This document shows, piece after piece, positions 7,154 through 13,061 of a stretch of 23,347 nucleotides of DNA. The notes below the pieces were generated by a model. That model did not search any database, had not been told where the DNA came from, and saw nothing but the letters and a program-made list of their open reading frames with translations. This DNA comes from Trichloromonas sp034002365. GTDB lineage: Bacteria; Desulfobacterota; Desulfuromonadia; Desulfuromonadales; Trichloromonadaceae. Made by a program: the position numbers and the translations under genes. The stretch is from assembly GCA_034002365.1 (NCBI GenBank), contig JAVFAR010000040.1, positions 1-23,347 of the forward strand, read 5' to 3'. Position 1 is the stretch's first letter, and every line of letters begins with the position of its first letter.

Positions 7154-7169
7154 TACCAGAACTGTGCCA
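7154..7169 (-). promoter_or_regulatory. Candidate sigma-54 promoter of nrfHA
   Basis: On the minus strand TGGCAC-N5-TGGTA has a perfect -24 element and correct spacing, but a weak -12 element (two mismatches from TTGCW, including the C of the near-invariant GC). It lies about 110 bp upstream of nrfH, downstream of the activator gene's terminator. It is flanked by a 9-bp inverted repeat, CGGCTGCGT (7119-7127) and ACGCAGCCG (7172-7180). Confidence 0.4.
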
Positions 7170-7205
7170 TTACGCAGCCGAGCCGAAACTTTTTTGTAAA
7201 GCCTT

Positions 7206-7243
7206 AAAAAACCCGGGATTTCCTCGATGGGGAAAAACCGGGT
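7206..7243 (-). terminator. Rho-independent terminator of the sigma-54 activator gene
   Basis: On the minus strand ACCCGG pairs with CCGGGT, and after a two-base mismatch TTTCC pairs with GGAAA around a seven-base loop. Six T residues follow (7211-7206). It insulates the activator gene from nrfHA, implying that nrfHA has its own promoter. Confidence 0.7.
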
Positions 7244-7275
7244 CGCCATTTCCGGTCCTGACGACCGGCAGATTT

Positions 7276-7323
7276 GTAACGCTGAGGTAACAGTATCCCC
7301 CGCGAGCGTTACCCTAGGGTAAC
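7276..7323. promoter_or_regulatory. Two dyads, candidate enhancer (UAS) for the nrf activator
   Basis: GTTACCCTAGGGTAAC (7308-7323) is a perfect 16-bp palindrome overlapping the activator's stop codon. Beside it, GTAACGCT (7276-7283) and AGCGTTAC (7305-7312) form a second, spaced dyad sharing bases with the first. They lie about 110-150 bp upstream of the candidate -24/-12 promoter of nrfHA, the normal distance for sigma-54 activator sites. No T-run follows, so they are not terminators. Confidence 0.5.
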
Positions 7324-8675
7324 TTCTCCGAAAGCCCGAAACGCTGTAACTTCTCCCACAGGGCCTTGCGGGAAATCCCCAGGGCACGGGCGGTTTCACT
7401 CCGATGCCCGCCGTGGCGGCGCAGGGCCGAAACCAGGCATTGCCGTTCACAGGCAAGCAGCGCGCTCTTCAGATCCCCGGACCCGGCAGCGGTGTTGACC
7501 GGTGCCGACGGCACGGCTCCAACGAATTCGGCGGGCAGGTCGATGACCTCGACAACCGGCCCGTCCCCCAGGGCGGCCGCCCGCTCCATGGCATGCTTGA
7601 GCTGGCGGACGTTGCCGGGAAAGTCGTAGGCGAGGAGAAGAGAGCGCGCCTCGGCGGAAAGGCGCGGGGTCGGCTTGCCCATGCCCCGGGCGAAATGGCT
7701 AAGGAAATGCTCGGCCAGGGGGAGAACATCCTCGAGCCGTTGCCGCAGGGGGGGGATGTGGATGGGAATGACGTTCAGGCGAAAATAGAGATCGGCGCGA
7801 AAACGCCCCTGGCGCACATCCTCTTCGAGATTGCGGTTGGTGGCCGCGACAATGCGCGTATCGACGGGAGTCTCCCCCTTGCCGCCCACGGCCTGCACCG
7901 AACGTTCCTGCAGCACCCGCAGGAGTTTGGCCTGGGCGGCCAGGGGCAGATCACCGACCTCGTCGAGAAAGAGGGTGCCCCCCTGGGCCTGGAGAAAGCG
8001 GCCGGGATGGGCGCCGACCGCGCCGGTGAAAGCCCCCTTGACATGGCCGAAGAGTTCCGATTCGACCAGATGTTCGGGGAGCGCCGCGCAGTTGACGTTG
8101 ACCAGCGGACCGCCGCGGCGCGGGCTGAGGCTGTGGATGCGCTCGACGAAAAGTTCCTTGCCGGTGCCGCTCTCACCGGTGAGCAGCACGGTGGAATCGA
8201 GGGGGGCGACCGCCTCGGCCATGGCCAGCGCCGCTTTGATCGCCGGGCTTTCGCCGATAAAGAGGTTGCGCTCGAAAGGCCGGGCCAGGATCTTTTTCAG
8301 CTGCAGGTTTTCCTCGGAAAGATCCTTCTTTTCGGTGATGTCCCGGCTGACCAGCAGAGTTCCCCGGTACTCCCCGGCGCTGCCGCGCACCGCCGTGTAG
8401 GTGTTGTCGAAATAGCGTCCCTGGGCCTGGATGACCCGGTGCCGGCTCGCCGCCCGGCCCTCCTTGAGACAGTTGAGCAGCTCGTCGACGGCGGCGTGAA
8501 CCCGGGCCGGATGCAGATCGTGGATGGGCCGGCCGACGAATTTTTCGGCGGAGACCCGACGGATGCGCTCGGCGGCGGGGTTGAGGTAGGCGATGCGATC
8601 CTCGGCGTCGAGGAAGATCACCCCTTCGTTCATCTCGTTGACAATGGCCTGAAATAGATCCTTCGGGGGATTCAT
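7314..8675 (-). CDS. PAS-domain sigma-54-dependent transcriptional activator
   Basis: A 453-residue NtrC-type enhancer-binding protein with an N-terminal PAS sensor (about 5-115), a short coiled linker (115-132), an AAA+ domain and a Fis-type HTH (about 405-447, ETARALGISRKALWEKL). AAA+ motifs are Walker A GESGTGKE (167-174), the sigma-54 contact loop GAFTGA (214-219), Walker B GTLFLDEVGD (233-242) and arginine fingers in GRFRADLYFR (290-299). There is no receiver domain, so the signal is sensed directly by the PAS domain; its ligand is not visible. The ATG at 8675 has only a weak upstream AGG. It is upstream of and in line with nrfHA, with its own terminator, so it is the probable nrfHA regulator. 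This is inference from position. Confidence 0.93.
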   Translation of the reverse strand: MNPPKDLFQAIVNEMNEGVIFLDAEDRIAYLNPAAERIRRVSAEKFVGRPIHDLHPARVHAAVDELLNCLKEGRAASRHRVIQAQGRYFDNTYTAVRGSAGEYRGTLLVSRDITEKKDLSEENLQLKKILARPFERNLFIGESPAIKAALAMAEAVAPLDSTVLLTGESGTGKELFVERIHSLSPRRGGPLVNVNCAALPEHLVESELFGHVKGAFTGAVGAHPGRFLQAQGGTLFLDEVGDLPLAAQAKLLRVLQERSVQAVGGKGETPVDTRIVAATNRNLEEDVRQGRFRADLYFRLNVIPIHIPPLRQRLEDVLPLAEHFLSHFARGMGKPTPRLSAEARSLLLAYDFPGNVRQLKHAMERAAALGDGPVVEVIDLPAEFVGAVPSAPVNTAAGSGDLKSALLACERQCLVSALRRHGGHRSETARALGISRKALWEKLQRFGLSEKLP

Positions 8676-8725
8676 GAAAAAAGCCTGGGGGGAGGGGGAC
8701 CGATAGCGGGGGGCGGTTTCGGGCC

Positions 8726-8754
8726 TTGTCTTACAGTCCGATATTGACTATAGT
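8726..8754 (+). promoter_or_regulatory. Sigma-70-type promoter of the ZIP transporter gene
   Basis: TTGTCT (8726-8731), a 17-base spacer, then TATAGT (8749-8754), 28 bp before the ATG of the transporter. It lies in the divergent gap with the sigma-54 activator gene. Confidence 0.55.
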
Positions 8755-8782
8755 GTCTGCCTTTTCCACGGGAGATCTTAAA

Positions 8783-9565
8783 ATGACGGCAAGCCACTGG
8801 ACCAGTGTGATTCTTTTTTCCCTTTTGGCCGCCCTGGCCACGTTGCTCGGCATGGCGCTGATCCTCTTCAAGGAGGAGTGGAGCCGGCGCAATTCCAACG
8901 ACCTGATCTCCTACTCGGCGGGGGTGCTGCTCGGCATCGGCTTTCTGCACATTCTCCCCGAAGCCCAGGAACTGAACGGCCACGCGACTCTCTACCTGCT
9001 GGTCTCCTTCGTGGTCTTCTATTTTCTCGAACACCATCTGCACTTTCATTCCGACCACGAGCAGACCCGGCACCGGCATATAGACATTCCCAACAGCCAC
9101 GACGACTGCTGCGCCAATCCCCACCCCATGGGGCTGGTCGCCTTTTTCGGCATGGGCCTGCACTCGCTCATCGACGGTCTGATTATCGGCACCGGTTTCG
9201 AAATCGACGCCCAGATCGGCCTGCTCTCGGCCCTGGCGGTCATCAGCCACAAGCTGCCGTCCGGGGTTTCGATGTTCTCCATCCTGCTCCACTACGGTTA
9301 CCGCAAAAAACTCGCTATGCTCTATACCCTGGGCGTGGCCCTGGCCATTCCCGTCGGAGCCGTGACGTCTTACGCCCTGCTCCGGCGCATGCCGGAGGAT
9401 TTCCTCGGAACGATGATGGCCCTGGCGGCGGGCTCTTTCATCTACATCGCCGCCTCCGACCTGATCCCCGAATCCCACCGGGTGCGGGGGATCAAAGGCA
9501 GCTTCGCCCTGGTCGGCGGTATTTTGACGGCGATGGTCGTCGGCTGGCTCGGCCACGGGCACTGA
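8783..9565 (+). CDS. ZIP-family divalent metal permease
   Basis: A 260-residue inner-membrane protein with about eight hydrophobic segments. ZIP signature residues are HSLIDG (127-132, TM4) and HKLPSG (156-161, TM5), which form the metal site. A His/Asp-rich cytoplasmic loop (84-114, ending in DDCCANPH) is typical of metal-binding loops in ZIP proteins. ZIP proteins move Zn2+, Fe2+ or Mn2+ into the cytoplasm; which metal is used here is not deducible. The ATG at 8783 follows GGGAGATCTTAAA; an upstream frame extension would overlap the promoter. It is a single-gene unit facing the convergent molybdenum-cofactor genes. Confidence 0.9.
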   Translation: MTASHWTSVILFSLLAALATLLGMALILFKEEWSRRNSNDLISYSAGVLLGIGFLHILPEAQELNGHATLYLLVSFVVFYFLEHHLHFHSDHEQTRHRHIDIPNSHDDCCANPHPMGLVAFFGMGLHSLIDGLIIGTGFEIDAQIGLLSALAVISHKLPSGVSMFSILLHYGYRKKLAMLYTLGVALAIPVGAVTSYALLRRMPEDFLGTMMALAAGSFIYIAASDLIPESHRVRGIKGSFALVGGILTAMVVGWLGHGH

Positions 9566-9587
9566 TCGGCGGAGTAAAAGACAGTTT

Positions 9588-9648
9588 TGAATGATGAATG
9601 ATGATGAGCCCCCTTCACTCGTCACTCGTCACTCGTCACTCGTCACTC
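9588..9648. repeat. Opposed heptamer repeats between convergent genes
   Basis: The left arm has three heptamers (TGAATGA, TGAATGA, TGATGAG; 9588-9608) on the plus strand. The right arm has four exact copies of ACTCGTC plus ACTC (9617-9648), reading as TGACGAG on the minus strand. The right arm begins one base beyond the mog stop codon. The arms are only partly complementary, and no T-run is present. Confidence 0.8.
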
Positions 9649-9649
9649 C

Positions 9650-10141
9650 CTACCGCGCGCAATCGGACGGATCCCCCTTGAGTTTGGCCAGGGCGTGGGG
9701 CAGTGCCGGCAGGAGGACGTCGAGATTTTCCCGCACCCCCTTGGGGCTGCCGGGGAGGTTGACGATCAGGCAGCGGCGGCGCACCCCGACCAGCGCCCGG
9801 GAAAGCATGGCGTGGGGGGTTTTCGCCAGACTCGCCTGGCGCATGGCCTCGGCCATGCCGGGGATGTCGTAATCGAGCACCCGGGCCGTCGCCTGGGGGG
9901 TGCGGTCGCGGGGGGAGAGGCCGGTGCCGCCGGTGGTGAGAATCAGATCGAGCCCCGCGCCGTCGGCCCAGTCGACCAGGGTGGAAACAATCAGCCCCTC
10001 CTCGTCGGGAATCACCTGATAGCGCTTGACCTCGCCGAGTCCGGCGACCATCTCCCGCAACAGTTTGCCGCTCTCGTCCTCCCGGGCGCCGCGCGCCCCC
10101 TTGTCCGAAAGGGTGAGGACACCGATGGCGAAACCGGTCAT
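9650..10141 (-). CDS. mog: Molybdopterin adenylyltransferase (Mog/MoaB family)
   Basis: A 163-residue MoCF-domain protein that adenylylates molybdopterin before molybdenum insertion. Signature elements are the TTGGTGLSPRDRTPQAT loop, which binds molybdopterin, and the C-terminal NLPGSPKG motif. Length fits stand-alone MoaB/Mog proteins, and one cannot separate MoaB from MogA by motif alone. The ATG at 10141 overlaps the stop codon of the MOSC gene (ATGA), so translation is probably coupled; an upstream in-frame extension lies entirely inside that gene and is rejected. A heptamer repeat array begins right after the stop. Confidence 0.88.
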   Translation of the reverse strand: MTGFAIGVLTLSDKGARGAREDESGKLLREMVAGLGEVKRYQVIPDEEGLIVSTLVDWADGAGLDLILTTGGTGLSPRDRTPQATARVLDYDIPGMAEAMRQASLAKTPHAMLSRALVGVRRRCLIVNLPGSPKGVRENLDVLLPALPHALAKLKGDPSDCAR

Positions 10142-10587
10142 GGCCGTGCCTCCTCGACCCGCAGGGCATCCCCCGTGCGGACCGGCCCGCCCTGCAGAAC
10201 CCGGGCGAAAATCCCTTCCTTGGGCATGACGCAGCCGCCGGCCTGATGATAGATGGCGCAGCGGGTGTGGCATTCCTTGCCGATCTGGGTCACTTCCAGC
10301 AGGGCCCCATCCCCCACGCGCAGTCGTGTGCCGATGGGCAGGGTGTTGAGTTCGGTCCCCTCGGTGGTGAGATTTTCAGCGAAATCGCCGGGTCCGGCGG
10401 AGAGCCCGGCGGCGCGCATCCTGGCGATGCTCTCCAGGGCCAGCAGGCTGACCTGGCGATGCCAGTCGCCGCCATGACCGTCCCCGGCGAGACCGAAATT
10501 TTCCACCAGTTCCCCCCGCCCCACATCCTTCTTGCGCTCCCCCTTGCCGGGACTGAGGCAAACGGCGACGATTTTCCCTTCAATCAT
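10138..10587 (-). CDS. MOSC-domain protein
   Basis: A 149-residue protein consisting of a MOSC domain, the fold of the molybdenum-cofactor sulfurase C-terminus. Visible features include the opening KIVAVCLSPGKGERK, the DFAENLTTEG strand-loop and the family segment IGKECHTRCAIYHQAGGCVMPKEG, with the conserved Cys. MOSC proteins are thought to handle sulfur or metal-sulfur for molybdenum enzymes. GAAGGAG precedes the ATG at 10587. The gene is translationally coupled to mog through an ATGA overlap and is 65 bp from the next upstream gene. Substrate unknown. Confidence 0.88.
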   Translation of the reverse strand: MIEGKIVAVCLSPGKGERKKDVGRGELVENFGLAGDGHGGDWHRQVSLLALESIARMRAAGLSAGPGDFAENLTTEGTELNTLPIGTRLRVGDGALLEVTQIGKECHTRCAIYHQAGGCVMPKEGIFARVLQGGPVRTGDALRVEEARP

Positions 10588-10652
10588 GAACGACTCCTTC
10601 AATGTCGATTTCCTGCTCGGGCCCTGCGCCGCCCCTGGCGTGAGACGAAGGG

Positions 10653-11663
10653 TTACTTCCCTTTCTGCTCCTTGGCCTGCAGGATACGCCGGGCGTTGTT
10701 GACCAGCACCGATGACACATCCCGGCTCTTGGCCAGAGCCTTGATATCCTTTTCGCTGAGGATGCTCATGAACCGCAGGGCCTTGGGCAGGGGCGTGCGG
10801 TTGTGCATGACCAGCGCCCGCTTGATTTCGTAATTTTTCAGCCACTCGTTATTGAGGGTGATCAGCCGGATCAGTTCTTCGCTCGAACTCTTGTTCTTGG
10901 CGATGGCAAGGACTTCGCCATCGGTGATACGGGGATTTTTCAGGACGGCGGCGGAGACCAGCTTGTTGGCCTCCTTGATCAGGATGCCGCGCCATTCCTT
11001 GTCGCCGGTGAGCCCCATCTTGATCTTTTCGGCGACGGGCATCTCCAGTGATTGCTGGTACTTGGAAAGATTGACCGGATCGTCCTCCGCCTCGGCCCCG
11101 GCGTCTGCGACTTCGTCCCCGTCGTCAGCCGGCGAATCGGCTTCGGATTCCGGGATCGGGACCACCAAGCCGAGATGGGTCTTGGTCTCGGCGTCGACCC
11201 GGGGGTTGGCGATCAGCGCCTCGCGCAGCTCGGGGGCGCTTTCCAGCAGCCGTTGTTTAGAAGCAAAGAGAGCAAAGACCGGTCCCCGGCAATGGGTGGC
11301 GATATTGATCAGGGCCGGCCCCGTGATGTCGGGGGATTTGAGCAGGGCGCCGATCACCCGAACGTCTTCCAGGCGCGCCCGGGCGATGAGTTCCAGGTGT
11401 TTGGGGTGCAATTCCCCCTCGGCGGCGATGAGATCGGCCAGTTCGCCGCTGTCCGTGGCGGAGAGGGCCTCGATGACCGCCTCCTTGATCATCCGGTCGG
11501 CGCTCTGGAAAAGGAAAAGGTAGACGGTCAGCAGATCCTTGAGGGAGAGCGCGGCCTCGCCGCGCAACGCCGCCAGCTGCTCCTCGTGGGAGGCCTCCTT
11601 GACCAGCCGCACCACCGCCGGTGAAACCATCAGCTGATTCGGCTTAGTTGCGGATTGCGGCAT
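10653..11663 (-). CDS. Conserved helical protein of unknown function
   Basis: 336 residues, soluble, almost entirely amphipathic helix with Leu/Ala-rich repeats resembling HEAT-like or DUF2336-like proteins. Two helical blocks (about 10-165 and 198-330) are joined by an acidic, low-complexity linker (about 170-197, rich in D, E, A). The C-terminal block has a pattern (HNRTPLPKALRFMSIL then SEKDIKALAKSRDV) that I recall from uncharacterised deltaproteobacterial proteins. There are no catalytic motifs, signal peptide or membrane segment. GGATGGAGGTCAGGG gives a clear ribosome binding site for the ATG at 11663. It follows the SPOR-protein gene by 65 bp and may share its transcript. A scaffold role is only a guess from the fold. 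Confidence 0.8.
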   Translation of the reverse strand: MPQSATKPNQLMVSPAVVRLVKEASHEEQLAALRGEAALSLKDLLTVYLFLFQSADRMIKEAVIEALSATDSGELADLIAAEGELHPKHLELIARARLEDVRVIGALLKSPDITGPALINIATHCRGPVFALFASKQRLLESAPELREALIANPRVDAETKTHLGLVVPIPESEADSPADDGDEVADAGAEAEDDPVNLSKYQQSLEMPVAEKIKMGLTGDKEWRGILIKEANKLVSAAVLKNPRITDGEVLAIAKNKSSSEELIRLITLNNEWLKNYEIKRALVMHNRTPLPKALRFMSILSEKDIKALAKSRDVSSVLVNNARRILQAKEQKGK

Positions 11664-11728
11664 CCCTGACCTCCATCCTCCCTCCCATTGAGGGGAGCTG
11701 CGTGCCCTGTCGGTTTCTCATCCCCATC

Positions 11729-12973
11729 TCAAGGATTGCGCAGAACCCGGGCTTCCAGGCCCGCGGCCCGGGCCTGAACGGCGACTTTTTCCGCTTGCGC
11801 CTTGTCGGCGAAACCGCCGAAGGAAACCCGCCACAAGGTGGTTTCCACCTCGGCCCGCTCCTCGGTCACCGTCACGCCCCGCGCCGCCAGGGCCTGAACG
11901 GCGGCCTGGGCCTTGTTCGAATCGGTGTACGAACCGGCGTAAAGGGCCAGTCCCTCCCCCCGGGGGAGAGTGAAATTCTTGGGAACCATGGGTTCCAGCT
12001 CCTTGGCCTTGGCCCGGGCGGTTTCCGGGGGATAAACGCCGATCAGAAGACGGGTCACGGGCAGGGTTCTGTTCAGCGGCGTCACCTGCGCCTCATAGCC
12101 CAAGGCTTTGATTTTGGCCATCGCCCGGTCACGGTTCGTCGTTTCACCATAGGCACCGGCCTGGATCAGGTAAGGCCCACCCACGGCGGCGGTCGAAGCT
12201 GGAGCTGAAGCCGGAGCCGGTTTTTTCAGCACGATTTTTTCCGGCGCGGGTTTCGCCGGAGCCGGGCTCGGACTCTTCGCCGGAACGGGGGGCGATTGGA
12301 CAGTCTCTTTTGCGGTGACAACCGTTCCCCTAACCGGCGGCTCGGCCTTGCCGCTTTCCGTCGGGCGCGCCTGGGCCTCGGCCGGTGCGGGGGTCTGTGG
12401 CGGCGCCGCCGCACCGGGGGTCCAGGATGAACCGAGCGGTTGCGTCTCGGGCCCCACCGCCGGAGGAATTTCCTTCAGCGTTCCACGGGGGACTTCCGTG
12501 GACACCGCCACCTGACCTTCCGCGACCTGTTGCGCCGCGCCGATGCCGACGCTGAGCGAATCCCCTTCGGGACGTTCCGGCATCTCCAGGGTCTGCTTGC
12601 TCGGCAGGGGCTCAACCTTCGGTTGGGCGCCGGGAGGCATCGGGCTGGAGGCGAAATAGTAAAAGCCGACGGCGGACAGAAGCATGACCAGCGCCCCGTA
12701 GTAGATCATGCGCGACGAGGAAAGAGCGGGCTTGGCGCGGGGAACCTCTGCCTCATCGTGGGACAGGGGCCCTTTGCCCGGAAAGTTTTCCTGGACGTTC
12801 TTCCCGTCATCCATGCGGCTGTCGTCGGCAGGTTCATCGGCAAGGGTGAAATCCCCCCCCGATTCGGCGTCAAACTTGCCCCAGCCGTCATCGGAACCAA
12901 AATCGTCATCGAACTGACCGAAAGAAAAATCCTGATCGTCGTCTTTCACCTTATTGTCGTCGTCATCCTTCAT
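11729..12973 (-). CDS. SPOR-domain inner-membrane protein (FtsN-like architecture)
   Basis: 414 residues: a very acidic cytoplasmic tail (1-80, rich in D and E), one membrane segment (about 89-108), a long Pro/Ala-rich periplasmic stretch (110-265), then two tandem SPOR domains (about 268-340, PYLIQAGAYG..., and 342-412, LALYAGSYTD...). SPOR domains bind peptidoglycan stripped of stem peptides at division septa. The layout resembles FtsN or DedD, but the N-terminus differs from E. coli FtsN and no FtsN essential segment can be assigned. Only a weak AGGGA precedes the ATG at 12973. It is 88 bp downstream of an EF-G-like gene, beyond that gene's terminator. Confidence 0.85.
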   Translation of the reverse strand: MKDDDDNKVKDDDQDFSFGQFDDDFGSDDGWGKFDAESGGDFTLADEPADDSRMDDGKNVQENFPGKGPLSHDEAEVPRAKPALSSSRMIYYGALVMLLSAVGFYYFASSPMPPGAQPKVEPLPSKQTLEMPERPEGDSLSVGIGAAQQVAEGQVAVSTEVPRGTLKEIPPAVGPETQPLGSSWTPGAAAPPQTPAPAEAQARPTESGKAEPPVRGTVVTAKETVQSPPVPAKSPSPAPAKPAPEKIVLKKPAPASAPASTAAVGGPYLIQAGAYGETTNRDRAMAKIKALGYEAQVTPLNRTLPVTRLLIGVYPPETARAKAKELEPMVPKNFTLPRGEGLALYAGSYTDSNKAQAAVQALAARGVTVTEERAEVETTLWRVSFGGFADKAQAEKVAVQARAAGLEARVLRNP

Positions 12974-13022
12974 AGTGTCCCTGTCTTCTTCGATAAGCCC
13001 GGGAGCGCGCTCTCTTCTTCAG

Positions 13023-13054
13023 AAAACCGGCGGCCCTCCCGGGAGAGCCGCCGG
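13023..13054 (-). terminator. Terminator of the EF-G-like gene
   Basis: An 8-bp stem, CCGGCGGC / GCCGCCGG (13027-13034 / 13047-13054), around a loop that itself holds CTCCCGGGAG, with TTTTCT on the minus-strand side. It lies 7 bp beyond the stop codon of the EF-G-like gene. Confidence 0.7.
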
Positions 13055-13061
13055 CGTCTTA

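Noticed and set aside
7308..7323. Palindrome at the end of the activator gene as a terminator
   Set aside because: It has no loop and no T-run; a proper terminator for the gene lies at 7206-7243.
10142..10273. N-terminal extension of Mog
   Set aside because: The extra 44 residues are translated from within the MOSC gene in another frame; the ATGA overlap gives a natural start.
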